Shown here: positions 1 to 12,703 of the stretch, piece by piece
Layout: each line of letters begins with the position of its first letter
How positions within the stretch are numbered: the first letter of the stretch is position 1
Assembly (NCBI RefSeq): GCF_000940805.1
Contig: NZ_CP007142.1
Span: 5,742,593-5,806,592 of the forward strand
Length of the DNA: 64,000 nucleotides
Direction: 5' to 3'
DNA from: Gynuella sunshinyii YC6258
Lineage (GTDB): Bacteria; Pseudomonadota; Gammaproteobacteria; Pseudomonadales; Natronospirillaceae
Notes under the pieces: model-generated
The model's input: the letters and a program-made list of their open reading frames with translations, nothing else
What the model was told of the DNA's origin: nothing
The model's database searches: none
Translations under genes and position numbers: made by a program

Positions 1-228
1 GTTTACATTTCTGACGAAGTCACTGCAGCTGGAGATGCTTCATTCAAACAAAAGGCCGCCGATGCATTCAAACGCGTAGCAGACCATGCCAGCATCATTA
101 TGGTTTCCCATGGCGAAGGCACCCTTAAACAATTTTGTACCGCTGGTATCTGGTTACACCAGGGCAAAGCTTTCTGGTTTGATAGTATTGACGATGCTCT
201 TTATGCCTATAAAAACAGTTACCAGTAA
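1..228 (+). CDS. kpsT: KpsT-like capsule ABC transporter ATPase, C-terminal part
   Basis: The window opens inside a reading frame of about 75 codons that ends with TAA at 226-228. The first residues, VYISDEVTAAGD, fit the region after Walker B of a polysaccharide-export ATPase, and SIIMVSHGEG fits the switch (H-loop) segment that follows. This class of protein (KpsT) drives group 2 capsule export across the inner membrane together with KpsM. The stop overlaps the next start (TAATG), so translation is probably coupled to kpsE. The family assignment rests on the short tail plus the kpsE and kpsD neighbours. The Walker A motif lies outside the window. Confidence 0.75.
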   Translation, partial: VYISDEVTAAGDASFKQKAADAFKRVADHASIIMVSHGEGTLKQFCTAGIWLHQGKAFWFDSIDDALYAYKNSYQ

Positions 229-1358
229 TGACAAAATACACATTTATATCCAGCAAACCGGGTTTTATGCAAAAACTACTGCACAACAAAGTGATAACAT
301 TCGCCATACTAGCTTCTATAATAGCAACAATTTATTGGGTGGCAATTGCTTCAGATCGTTATGTTTCCACAGCACAAATCATCATTCAGCGCACTGATCT
401 GGCCAGCAGCCAGTCATTTGATTTCTCAAGCCTGCTTGGAGCGAGCAGTGGCACCAACAGGAGTGAACAGCTATTAATGCGGGAATACCTGCTTTCGATT
501 GATATTCTCAAAAAACTCGATAAAGCATTACATATACGGGCCCACTACAGTGATCCCCGCTGGGATAGGCTCTCTCGGCTACAAAAGCAAGACATATCCA
601 TCGAAGAGTTTCATCAATATTACCTTTCCCGAGTCAGTATTGAACTGGACGAATACTCTGGCCTGTTAGTGATTAAGGCACAGGCATTCGACCCCCAAAC
701 CGCCCAGGCCATCACCAACTTCCTGGTACATGAAGGGGAAGATCACATGAACCAACTGGCTCACGACCTGGCACAAAATCAGGTCAGCTTTCTGGAAACT
801 CAGGTCACAGAAATGTACCAACAGGCCCAACAGGCCAGACAAGCGGTACTGGACTTTCAAAATGAAAAGGGACTGATCTCTCCCGAGGCTACTGCCGAAA
901 ACATTTCTGCCATTATCGGCTCATTACAGGGCCAGAAAGCCGAACTGGAAACCGAGCGTCAAGCCCTTGAAGCGTATCTGGTTCCCAGTCATCCGAACGT
1001 TACCAAAATCACCCAACAAATTGCCGCCATTGATAAACAAATTGAGCAGGAAAAGGCCAAACTCACAGCACCTGACGGCAACACCTTGAACCTGACTGTT
1101 GAAGAGTTCCAGCGCCTGCAACTTCAGGCTGGCTTTGCCCAGGATCTTTACAAATCGGCCCTGCTTGCACTGGAAAAAGGCCGGGTGGAAGCAACCCGCA
1201 CGATACAAAAAGTATCTGTCATCCAAACACCTACGCTCCCTGAATACCCGCTTGAGCCGAGACGACTGTATAATGCGACAGTATTTATTTTGTTAACCTT
1301 TATGCTGGCCGGAGTGATTCAATTACTAACCGCCATTGTTAAAGACCATAAGGATTGA
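228..1358 (+). CDS. kpsE: KpsE-like capsule export inner-membrane protein (Wzz/PCP family)
   Basis: This 376-residue protein has the layout of a polysaccharide co-polymerase/export adaptor. A membrane segment lies near residues 15-40. A long periplasmic region rich in Gln, Glu and Ala follows (about 170-320, likely coiled coil), and a second membrane segment lies near 348-370. In group 2 capsule systems KpsE links the inner-membrane ABC transporter to the outer-membrane exporter KpsD. The length matches KpsE (about 380 aa). The start overlaps the stop of the upstream ATPase gene, and kpsD starts five bases after its stop, so the three form one operon. Confidence 0.85.
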   Translation: MTKYTFISSKPGFMQKLLHNKVITFAILASIIATIYWVAIASDRYVSTAQIIIQRTDLASSQSFDFSSLLGASSGTNRSEQLLMREYLLSIDILKKLDKALHIRAHYSDPRWDRLSRLQKQDISIEEFHQYYLSRVSIELDEYSGLLVIKAQAFDPQTAQAITNFLVHEGEDHMNQLAHDLAQNQVSFLETQVTEMYQQAQQARQAVLDFQNEKGLISPEATAENISAIIGSLQGQKAELETERQALEAYLVPSHPNVTKITQQIAAIDKQIEQEKAKLTAPDGNTLNLTVEEFQRLQLQAGFAQDLYKSALLALEKGRVEATRTIQKVSVIQTPTLPEYPLEPRRLYNATVFILLTFMLAGVIQLLTAIVKDHKD

Positions 1359-1362
1359 GTAC

Positions 1363-3087
1363 ATGCCTTTGTCGTTTATTAAAACAAGCTTTATCTCTTT
1401 ACTCATCTTGATATCGTGTTTTGCGGTTGCACAGCAGTCGACACCACAGCCGACTCCTAATAGTTCAGATTCTCAACAACTGCCAGGATCATCTTATAAC
1501 AACATAAAAAACGGTGTGGATGGCCCCACCATTCAGCCCCAGTCACCACAGTATTTTGACTACTCAAACAATATTGCCTCGGACGTATTTGGCTCTAACC
1601 TGTTTACCGGTTCCTTCGCCCGTCAGGGGGCCACTCAGTTTAACCCGGATTATGCCATCGCCATTGGTGATAAAATCCAGGTACGACTTTGGGGAGCTTT
1701 CGAATACGGTGATCTGCTGACTGTTGATCCACAGGGCAATATATTTATTCCCAATGCCGGCCCGATCAGTGTTGTGGGTATCCGCAATAAAGATCTTCAA
1801 CAATTGGTGGAGTCATCCATTACCAAAGTCTTCAAGGCCAATGTTTACATATATGCCAGCCTTGCCGCAGCACAACCGGTCAGAGTATTTGTGAGTGGTT
1901 TTGTGAACCGCCCGGGACTGTACAGCGGCACGAGTATGGATAGCCTACTGCATTATCTGGATCAGGCTGGCGGTATCGATACAGAACGAGGCTCGTTTCT
2001 GGATGTAGAAGTCAAGCGAGGCCAACAAACCCGAGCTTCCGTTAATCTTTATGACTTTCTATTGAATGGTACTATGCCAGTGATTCAGCTGGGTGACAGT
2101 GATGTGATATTTGTTGGGCCACGGCAAAATACCGTCAAAATCAGCGGACTGACCGAAAATGCCAAGCGCTTCGAGTTTTCAGACAAAACCCGCTCAGTTG
2201 CGGATCTGATCAAAATAGCGAAACCCAATGCTGAGGCCACACATGTACGTATCATCCGCAATACCGGCACCATTCGTAATGTCGATTACTATCCTCTGAG
2301 CGACGCCTCCAAAGTCAATCTCAAAAATGGAGATGAATTGGAATTTACCGCTGACAAAAAAATTGGCACGATTACAGTGAGAGTGGAAGGCGAACACGAA
2401 AGTTCACAGGAGTACGTACTTCCCAATGGCGCCAAACTGGGCGATTTATTGAGTCAGATACGCTATTCAGACCGTTCGGATAAAGACAATCTGCAACTAT
2501 TCCGTCGCAGCGTGAGGGATCGACAAAAAGAAATGCTGGAAACTTCATTGAAGAGTCTTGAGAGTGCCGCACTAACTGCCCGCTCTGGTACCAGTGATGA
2601 AGCGGTGTTACGCAAAGAAGAGGCTTCATTATTACTGCAGTGGGTAGATCGAGCCAGAAAAATTGAGCCCAAAGGGCAAGTAGTTATTGCTGATAACACA
2701 AACCATTCCGATCTTTTACTGGAGAATGGTGATGTGATCAAAGTACCGACAAAAGACGGATTGGTATTGATCAGTGGAGAAGTCTTATTTCCCAATGCGA
2801 TTGCTTTTAATGACAACTACACACTTAACGACTATATCAAAGGTGCCGGTGGTTATACCCAAAACGCAAACACAGCACGCATAGTAGTGGCTCATCGCAA
2901 TGGTAGCTTCACTGAAGCAAATGGAAAAAAAGGCTTATTCCACAAAAGTAACAATGATAATATTGTGGCTGGCGATGAAATACTGGTACTGCCTAAAATC
3001 AGTGTGAAGTCCAGACAAATATTGAAAGATATGACGCAAATACTGTATCAGATTGCAGTGAGTGCGAAGGTTGCTCTTACGATTTAG
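1363..3087 (+). CDS. kpsD: KpsD-like periplasmic/outer-membrane polysaccharide export protein
   Basis: I place the start at ATG 1363, five bases after the kpsE stop. The product then has 574 residues and begins with a clear signal peptide (SFISLLILISCFAVAQQ). The open frame extends to a TTG at 1336, but that would put nine residues before the signal sequence. A poly-export domain lies around residues 85-170 (DYAIAIGDKIQVRLWG, then DPQGNIFIPNAGPISVVG). SLBB-like segments follow (VFVSGFVNRPG at about 185, and VLISGEVLFPNAI near 470). The length matches KpsD (about 560 aa). The protein should carry capsule polymer through the periplasm and outer membrane. It is the last gene of the kpsTED run. 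Confidence 0.85.
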   Translation: MPLSFIKTSFISLLILISCFAVAQQSTPQPTPNSSDSQQLPGSSYNNIKNGVDGPTIQPQSPQYFDYSNNIASDVFGSNLFTGSFARQGATQFNPDYAIAIGDKIQVRLWGAFEYGDLLTVDPQGNIFIPNAGPISVVGIRNKDLQQLVESSITKVFKANVYIYASLAAAQPVRVFVSGFVNRPGLYSGTSMDSLLHYLDQAGGIDTERGSFLDVEVKRGQQTRASVNLYDFLLNGTMPVIQLGDSDVIFVGPRQNTVKISGLTENAKRFEFSDKTRSVADLIKIAKPNAEATHVRIIRNTGTIRNVDYYPLSDASKVNLKNGDELEFTADKKIGTITVRVEGEHESSQEYVLPNGAKLGDLLSQIRYSDRSDKDNLQLFRRSVRDRQKEMLETSLKSLESAALTARSGTSDEAVLRKEEASLLLQWVDRARKIEPKGQVVIADNTNHSDLLLENGDVIKVPTKDGLVLISGEVLFPNAIAFNDNYTLNDYIKGAGGYTQNANTARIVVAHRNGSFTEANGKKGLFHKSNNDNIVAGDEILVLPKISVKSRQILKDMTQILYQIAVSAKVALTI

Positions 3088-3215
3088 ACAAGCAAAGGCA
3101 TATATTACAATTGGTATTAAAAAGATAATACAGAATATAATAGTCATATCTCGTCCAATCAAGATCAGGTAGCTGTTGCCTTATCGACGCATGTAGACGT
3201 AATAGCCCTGTCGCG

Positions 3216-3450
3216 TTACACCCAGTGTTTGACCACATCAGGCCAATTGGTCAGGTCTTCTCGTGTTGGGTGATAACCCCGTAGGCCGCTATTCCGCTTG
3301 ATTTCGCAACTAATGGTGGCTTTATGGATCTTTAGACACTTGGCTATTTGCTTCTGGGAACTGCCCAGAGAAAGACCGATCCAAGTCTGATAACGTTCTA
3401 TTTCTATGAGCTGGGTGTAACTTCTTTTTATGCTTCTTATTTTGGACGGA
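3216..3450 (-). pseudogene. IS30-family transposase N-terminal remnant
   Basis: Read on the minus strand, this stretch gives an IS30-type helix-turn-helix start: QLIEIERYQTWIGLSLGSSQ, then KQIAKCLKIHKATISCEIKR, then NSGLRGYHP, ending in a stop at 3218-3216. IS30 transposases begin with the same order of motifs (ERYQI, then SQKEIA, then STISREIKRN, then GLRGYRP). Only about 75 codons survive, there is no obvious ATG, and the DDE domain is missing. It lies between the capsule export genes and the glycan-synthesis block, so it probably marks an old recombination joint. No terminal repeats could be recognised. Confidence 0.75.
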
Positions 3451-3552
3451 ACAAAAACGGAGAGGTTACCCTAACTCACTCTCGGTTCCGACTATTGAGT
3501 TGCACTGTGGGTTTGAATTCGCGAAACAATATTACATAAAATGGAGCTAACT

Positions 3553-4629
3553 ATGGGGTACTCGAAAATCATTATCACATCAGATTTATTAAGGGTTGAT
3601 AATACAACGGTCATGAAACTCGAAAATCCACAAAAACTTAACATCGATTGGCTGTGTGAATTGCTTGGTGGGGCGTTACATACCGTAACTGGCAAAAAAG
3701 TATCAAAATTAATTGGTGGAAGTCAAAGTGACTTATTTTCACGTTTGAATGTTTACCGAGATCTTGAGCTGCTAATTAATGCAGACAGTTGGGCCAAAAT
3801 TTACGAAGGTGAATACAAATATGAAGTTCTGGAACATCATTTGGATGGATTGTTTGAAGATGCTTTGGTGTTTACGATTGAGGCACCAGATTATTTGATT
3901 AAATATTTTATAGACCGTAATGTCCCATATATCGATTTTTCAATTCATCCTGTTCGCTACTTAAACGATTATTATTTGGGAGTACGAACGAATGTCGAAG
4001 AATTTAGGACTCGAATTGATTCATATATTATTCCTCCACACATTCTCAAAAATGCGACAAAGCTATACAAAGCAAAAGCCCGGAGAGTTTATCGAACGCC
4101 ATTAAAGCCTAATAGTGCCGTATTCTTTGGACAAACTGAGATTGATTCGTCTTTAATTTATGGTGGGAGATTCGTTGATTTGCAAGATATTGAAAATTGT
4201 TTAAGAGAACTGACTCAAGAATTCGACTGGGTTTATTTCAAATCGCATCCGCACGCAAAAAGAAATGCAGTCCTGAAACAATTGATTTCAACTATCCCAA
4301 AATGTGAATGGCTGGAAACGAATGCCTATATGCTCTTGTCTAGGGATGAAATAGAGTTATGTGCTGCATTTTCTTCGGGTATATTAGAAGAAGCAAAAAT
4401 ATTTGGAAAACCAACGCGTCGTTTAATCGGTAAAGACAGCCCGTTTGATTTACAGGGTGATGCCGCAAAGAGTACGCCAGAAAAGTTCTATAGGTTGATT
4501 ACCCACGATGTATTTTCAGAATCTTTTTGGTCATACGTTCTACACAGTAGAGGTAAGCCAGAAGTACGTTTGCCATATGAATTCGAAAATATCCTCAAAA
4601 CTTCGCTGAATGTTAAATGGGGTGTTTAA
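3553..4629 (+). CDS. Uncharacterised glycan-biosynthesis protein, possible glycosyltransferase
   Basis: This is a 358-residue protein from ATG 3553. That start has a GGAG six bases upstream, which the in-frame ATG at 3541 lacks. I do not recognise a named family. The C-terminal half has a sugar-nucleotide-transferase-like feel: WVYFKSHPHAK near residue 235 resembles the YKPHPE segment of capsule Kdo and phosphosugar transferases, and AAFSSGILEEAKIFGKP near 275 resembles their substrate-binding loop. There is no signal peptide or membrane segment, so it is probably cytoplasmic. The gene is visibly more AT-rich than kpsED and gmd. It is followed at once by a glycosyltransferase gene, which supports a role in making the capsule repeat or its linker. 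Confidence 0.55.
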   Translation: MGYSKIIITSDLLRVDNTTVMKLENPQKLNIDWLCELLGGALHTVTGKKVSKLIGGSQSDLFSRLNVYRDLELLINADSWAKIYEGEYKYEVLEHHLDGLFEDALVFTIEAPDYLIKYFIDRNVPYIDFSIHPVRYLNDYYLGVRTNVEEFRTRIDSYIIPPHILKNATKLYKAKARRVYRTPLKPNSAVFFGQTEIDSSLIYGGRFVDLQDIENCLRELTQEFDWVYFKSHPHAKRNAVLKQLISTIPKCEWLETNAYMLLSRDEIELCAAFSSGILEEAKIFGKPTRRLIGKDSPFDLQGDAAKSTPEKFYRLITHDVFSESFWSYVLHSRGKPEVRLPYEFENILKTSLNVKWGV

Positions 4630-4630
4630 C

Positions 4631-8035
<3,405 letters not shown>

Positions 8036-8322
8036 TCTAATTTTATGCGGGGAATCGACGCTCGATTGTGGCCTTTGAACCGAATACTCTCCCCCAAACA
8101 ATTCGTCATTAAACGTAATGAACTATTCGATGTTTAGAGAGCTATATGGTTTATTGAACTGGAATATAATTTCCCGATAGATCTATGGAGTGTTCATATA
8201 ACGTGATAACTTAGCAAGACAGAAACAATCGTATGCTTTCAGTTCTTCTGATTTCAAAACGTTACAGGGCAGCACTTCACTGAGAATTATCACATGAACT
8301 TTATCAAACCAACACCCTGACT

Positions 8323-9333
8323 ATGGCTTTGTCTCGTTCAGTAAAACTCCGATACTGGAAGTCTAGGCTTTTAAAGCCAATTACCAGCAACATACTCAAA
8401 CAACATGTCGTCTGGGGAGTTTCTGAAACATCTCTCGCATCTCTAAATCTGATCCACCTCGAAGACGGCTTCATCCGCTCCGTTGGTTTAGGTTCAAACT
8501 TCGTTCCTCCACGATCTTTGGTATTAGATGGAAGCGGCATTTATTTTGATCCCAGAACACCTTCGGACTTAGAACATATACTGTGTAATGCGGTGTTCAC
8601 TCCTGATGAGCTGGACGAAGCAAGAATAGTTAGGCAGCTTATCGAAGCGAACGGTATTACCAAATATAATCTTGAGCCAAGAGATCAACCAAGCTGGAGC
8701 AACAAGAGTAATGGGCGAACCACTATTCTCATACCAGGTCAGGTAGAAGACGACGCATCTATTCGTTATGGTTGTACCAGCATCACTACAAACCTCGAAC
8801 TGATTCGTACTACCCGGCAAACGGTGCCAAATGCATTCATTATTTATAAACCTCACCCTGAGGTTACAAGTGGTAATAGAGCAGGCAGACTGACCCTTGA
8901 TAGGGTCGAACCTTTTGTCGATGCCATTGAAACTAATGCGTCTATCATTAGTTGTATTGAGCACTGCGATGCGGTTTATACAATGACATCTTTGTCCGGA
9001 TTTGATGCTTTATTAAGAGGAAAGGAAGTTGTTACCTTTGGGCAACCTTTCTACGCCGGCTGGGGCTTAACCAAAGATATGGAAGTAGATGGTGAAGCTT
9101 TCAAACGCCGAACTCGTGAACTGACGATTAACGAACTAGTCGCAGGCACATTATTGCGTTATCCCATTTATTGGGATCCCATCAACAAGTGTCATACAAC
9201 TTGTAGAAAAACAATTGAATACATTGTTAAAGTCAGAGACGATCTTGAACGTAGAGGAAAGCTACATACTCTCAGGAATGTGGGATATCTTAGAAAGCAA
9301 TTTAGAAAACTAAGAATCATACTGGGAAAGTGA
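8323..9333 (+). CDS. KpsC-like capsule Kdo transferase, single module
   Basis: This 336-residue protein matches one module of KpsC, the enzyme that builds the beta-Kdo linker of group 2 capsules. Visible motifs are HLEDGFIRSVGLGSNFVPP near residue 45, IPGQVEDDASI near 145, IIYKPHPEV near 180, MTSLSGFDALLRGKEVV near 220, FGQPFYAGWGLT near 245 and LVAGTLLRYPIYWDP near 280. Canonical KpsC has two related modules (about 670 aa). This one resembles the second half, so it is either a stand-alone enzyme or a remnant of a split kpsC. It has no good ribosome-binding site. A transposase remnant follows within about 40 bp, consistent with local rearrangement. Confidence 0.75.
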   Translation: MALSRSVKLRYWKSRLLKPITSNILKQHVVWGVSETSLASLNLIHLEDGFIRSVGLGSNFVPPRSLVLDGSGIYFDPRTPSDLEHILCNAVFTPDELDEARIVRQLIEANGITKYNLEPRDQPSWSNKSNGRTTILIPGQVEDDASIRYGCTSITTNLELIRTTRQTVPNAFIIYKPHPEVTSGNRAGRLTLDRVEPFVDAIETNASIISCIEHCDAVYTMTSLSGFDALLRGKEVVTFGQPFYAGWGLTKDMEVDGEAFKRRTRELTINELVAGTLLRYPIYWDPINKCHTTCRKTIEYIVKVRDDLERRGKLHTLRNVGYLRKQFRKLRIILGK

Positions 9334-9369
9334 CAATCCCCACACGGTATTGCCACTTTTCTGCTCAGA

Positions 9370-9677
9370 AAATCCGAGATCAAGGCGTTCAATACACATG
9401 TAGTGATTGGCGCACGTTCCTGAAAGACCACAATCTCGAAGCGAGTATGAGTCGGCGAGGCAACTGTCACGATAATGCAGTTGCAGAAAGCTTTTTCTCG
9501 AATCTAAAAACGGAGCGGATAAAAAAGAAAATTTATAAGACTCGAAACGAAGGTCGAGCAGAAGTATTTAACTACATTGAACTGTTTTACAACCCAGTTC
9601 GACGACATGGAAACAATGATGGACTGTCTCCTGTCGAATACGAAAAACAGTACTTTGAGAAGCTAATGAGCGTCTAA
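9370..9677 (+). pseudogene. IS3-family transposase (OrfB) C-terminal remnant
   Basis: The reading frame from about 9370 to the stop at 9675-9677 gives the C-terminal end of an IS3-type DDE integrase core: DQGVQYTCSDW (the second Asp), then MSRRGNCHDNAVAESFFSNL with the catalytic Glu, then RAEVFNYIELFYNPVRRHG and LSPVEYE. The upstream half of OrfB and all of OrfA are absent, and the frame before the match reads unrelated sequence. It is therefore a dead fragment. It lies directly behind the KpsC-like gene and just before the duplicated 120-bp segment, marking another rearrangement joint. Confidence 0.85.
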
Positions 9678-9693
9678 GAAACTAGGGGCTTGC

Positions 9694-9813
9694 CATAAAC
9701 CTTTACCGTGTTAGCAATTTCAACGATGTTCGTAGTATCAGTCTCAAATATATTATTGAGAAATGAGTTTCGATACGAATCCACATCTAAATAAAGAACA
9801 ACATTTTTAGATT
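9694..9813. repeat. 120-bp partial copy of the beta-helix gene (copy 1)
   Basis: These bases match 13114-13233 at a constant offset of 3,420 with three mismatches in 120 (C/T, A/G and C/T). The matched stretch lies inside the coding region of the beta-helix protein gene, and both copies have the same orientation. Homology stops sharply on both sides. This copy starts 16 bp after the IS3 remnant and ends about 105 bp before the subtilase stop codon. Confidence 0.95.
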
Positions 9814-9919
9814 ACTACTTTACAAACAAACCCTTTTCCGACCTTCAATCAGTACTCATAAAAAGCGGTCAACAATCACCCGCTGACCGCCAGACATCAT
9901 TTAGACCTTAACGCAAGTT

Positions 9920-11536
9920 CTAAAGTGATTTATATACTTGACAAGCAACACCTTCATATCGCCACGACCCAGTACCACCACCTAATTCATTCCAATTGGT
10001 AGTATAAAAATGATCGCCACTACTTGTATTGAAATAACGATATAAGCTTTTTGTTTCAGCACTTGCAGCTCCAGGAACGTATCCAGTAATTCCCTCATAT
10101 TTATAATTACCAGAGCCTCCCCCTAACTCACTCCAATTAACTGTATAGAAATGATCACCGGATTTCGTATTGTAATAACGATACAGAGGTTTAGTGCCAC
10201 TTAATTGAGTTCCGTTTATATACCCTTCGACAGATTCGAGCTTCCAACCACTTGGAGTTCCACCCTGAAGTTCACTCCAGCTTCGAGTATAGAAATGGTC
10301 TTTAACACTACCGTTGTAGTACCTAAACAATGCACTTCTATTAGTAGCTGTATAACGTGAATAAGCCAACAGGTTTGGAGACTCACTTCCTTTATTACCA
10401 ATCACACCATATGTAGTAACGGCTTGAAGCGCATTAGATACTGCAACGGGTGAAGCCTTTTGATGATTTTGCAAATAAAGCGCAACAATACCGGAGACAT
10501 GAGGCGCAGCCATAGATGTACCTGAAAGCACTTCTATAGACGAATCACCTCTAAAATAAGCAGAAGGAATGTCCTCCCCTGGTGCAAATAAATCAACACA
10601 ACGTCCATAATTCGAAAATGAGGCTCTTTTGCCGTCAAAATCAACAGCGCCTACAGTAATTGCCGCTGACAAACGAGCAGGAGATTCTTTACATGCATCT
10701 ATATTGTCATTTCCAGCAGCAACCACATATACCACACCCGAATTAATAGAATTATTTACGGCGTCATCTAATGCCCGGTTAGACTCTCCTCCCAAACTCA
10801 TATTCGCTACAGCAGGCAAAGAGGCATGAGACGTCACCCAGTCTACACCAGCAATAACATCAGAAGTATAGCCTTTGCCATTGCAACCAAAAACTCTTAC
10901 GGAATGCAAATCAACAGCTTTCGCAACCCCCCAATATTTACCTCCAACAGTACCAGCAACATGTGTACCGTGACCATTACAATCATCTGCCCCTCGACCA
11001 TCATTTACAACAGAGTAGTCCAACGACACCCTCCCTTCAAAATCATTGTGACTAGCACGAATGCCTGTATCAATGATGTACGCGTTTACGCCTTTTCCAT
11101 CAAAATCATAGTTATAAATTTCATCTAATTCAGTACCACGTTGATCAATACGATCAAGTCCCCAAGACGAAGCGTTTTGCGAAGCAGACACTGAAACAAT
11201 ACTGTCTTCTATTACATACTCAATATTTGAGTCTTGCGATATTGCTAACGCTTGCGATTCAGATGCTTCGATAACAAAACCAGCCAAAGCATGAGTATAT
11301 GTTGTCGCTACCTGGGCTCCATATTTAGCGGAAAAGTCACGAGCAGATATAGCGAAATCTGCTCGGCTGCTAATCCCCATGGTGTTTGCTGCATCTTTAT
11401 TCATAACAACAATATAGCGATCTTTAACCGGACTCTTAACTTTCAAAAGACCAACTGCATGAGCTGCATTCACAGCGGCAACTGAAGAAATAAAAGCAAC
11501 ACAAAATGATTTCGACAATGTTCTTAGATACTTCAC
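9920..11536 (-). CDS. Secreted S8 (subtilisin/proteinase K-like) protease with C-terminal repeats
   Basis: The product is a 538-residue exported peptidase. It has a signal peptide (about 1-27, ending AAHA), an I9-type propeptide (about 40-112, DRYIVVMNKDA to EYVIEDSIVSV), and an S8 catalytic domain. The triad is Asp156 (IIDTG), His189 (NGHGTHVAG) and Ser341 (SGTSMAAPHVSG). From about residue 395 three repeats follow with the core RYYN...DHFYT..W.EL.GG, resembling the DUF5648-type repeats found at the ends of secreted hydrolases. The catalytic domain looks intact, so an active extracellular protease is likely. The gene stands alone, flanked by IS remnants and a duplicated gene fragment, and may have been acquired. 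Confidence 0.93.
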   Translation of the reverse strand: MKYLRTLSKSFCVAFISSVAAVNAAHAVGLLKVKSPVKDRYIVVMNKDAANTMGISSRADFAISARDFSAKYGAQVATTYTHALAGFVIEASESQALAISQDSNIEYVIEDSIVSVSASQNASSWGLDRIDQRGTELDEIYNYDFDGKGVNAYIIDTGIRASHNDFEGRVSLDYSVVNDGRGADDCNGHGTHVAGTVGGKYWGVAKAVDLHSVRVFGCNGKGYTSDVIAGVDWVTSHASLPAVANMSLGGESNRALDDAVNNSINSGVVYVVAAGNDNIDACKESPARLSAAITVGAVDFDGKRASFSNYGRCVDLFAPGEDIPSAYFRGDSSIEVLSGTSMAAPHVSGIVALYLQNHQKASPVAVSNALQAVTTYGVIGNKGSESPNLLAYSRYTATNRSALFRYYNGSVKDHFYTRSWSELQGGTPSGWKLESVEGYINGTQLSGTKPLYRYYNTKSGDHFYTVNWSELGGGSGNYKYEGITGYVPGAASAETKSLYRYFNTSSGDHFYTTNWNELGGGTGSWRYEGVACQVYKSL

Positions 11537-12119
11537 AATTCAATCTCCTTATTTTTGATTTCTTGTGAGTGTTATTGACTAGTTTCCTTTGGCAAATCCT
11601 ATACATCAGAGCACTGATGCCATAATGATGCAGCGCAACAATTAAGCTCAACCAACAGTTAAAAAGCTACTTGATTTCTTTCAAAAGAAAACTAAGAAAA
11701 AGTTCTTCCTCAATTTTTGTGACAGTTCCAGCAAAAAATAAAATACCATATTGACAAAAAAAAGGATAAAAACCACTTAAATATGAGTATGCGCCAAAGA
11801 ATTAACCTATTTCCAAACCAAATTGCCTACCCATAATACCGATTCCTGAACACCCTCAATTCAGGAGATCACCGTGAGTACTACACAGCCTTAAAACCTA
11901 AACCAACCGCCACGATCAGTGGCAACAATCCAGCCCATCCCGAAACGTCTTCTGTCAGCCTCAGCAACTGTCTTATCACCAGTTCATTTACTGGCGGCAA
12001 AAACTGCAACCTAAGATGGATGGTTCATATCCAACCCATACTCAACAATTACTGCCGGTTCATTATTCATCCGAGGGACATTCGAGAACTCCCCCCCATG
12101 CTCATCTCACCCAATGGTA
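11537..12119. other. Intergenic stretch upstream of the subtilase
   Basis: There is no supported gene in these 580 bases. The part nearest the protease (11537-11800) is AT-rich and should hold its promoter. The rest may be old insertion-sequence debris joined to the IS256 remnant. A minus-strand open stretch ending at 11881 reads LLPLIVAVGLGFKAV before a stop, but it is short and broken upstream, so I do not call it. Confidence 0.5.
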
Positions 12120-12604
12120 TTCGCATCCAAGGCATCTCCAATAGCAGGGATTGCCACTCGATCACCTGATCAATCACGGCATCTTTCACTTTGGAAATCA
12201 GACTGACAGAAACATCTGCATCGTGCATTTCCTTGAACATTGCGACGATATCGCAAGTGCTCAGACTTTGGCATACAGGCTAAGAATCTTATCATCCATA
12301 GAAGCAAAGCGGGCTTGCTGCTTCTTCACAAGTTTGGGCATAAAGGAACCATTACGATCCAATGGTGTTTCAATTTCGATCTGATCGTTATCTGTGATCA
12401 GGGTCTTATTGGATCGGCCATTACGGCTGTTGGGATTGTCATTGGACTGGTGCTTTCATAGCCAAGATGATCATCCATCTCAGCGTTAAAAGTGGTCTCC
12501 AGGGTAACTTTGGTAGGCATTTTTTGGAAGTCGTCGAGGTCGGCTTCCGTCTTGATTGATTTGGCTGCTTCGTGTTCTAAGGCTTCGAGTTCTTTTTTGT
12601 TCAT
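12120..12604 (-). pseudogene. IS256-family transposase remnant with two frameshifts
   Basis: The minus strand from ATG 12604 reads MNKKELEALEHEAAKSIKTE, then NAEMDDHLGYE, the standard start of IS256-type transposases. A frame change near 12450 brings in KHQSNDNPNSRNGRSNKTL, then ETPLDRNGSFMPKLVKKQQA and SMDDKILSLYAK. A second change near 12275 leads to DIVAMFKEMHDADVSVSLIS and VIEWQS. All are in the family order, but the frame is broken twice and the match fades near 12120, before most of the DDE domain. The element is dead. It separates the subtilase from the beta-helix gene. Confidence 0.88.
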
Positions 12605-12606
12605 AA

Positions 12607-12640
12607 CTGCTTATCTTGATGATTGGGAGATGATAAGCAG
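12607..12640. repeat. Inverted repeat beside the IS256 remnant
   Basis: The 9-bp arms CTGCTTATC and GATAAGCAG are perfect and separated by 16 bases. They lie immediately upstream of the IS256 transposase start (minus strand). This may be part of the old element end or its promoter region. No partner terminal repeat was found at the other end. Confidence 0.5.
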
Positions 12641-12703
12641 TTACACAGTTTTATCTACAGTCGCTATTGCAACTTTTCAGCTTAGGAAATCCGAGGTTAT
12701 CGG

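Noticed and set aside
11881-12024. Minus-strand open stretch ending LLPLIVAVGLGFKAV
   Set aside because: About 48 codons, a stop just upstream, no start and no recognised family; too weak to call a gene remnant.
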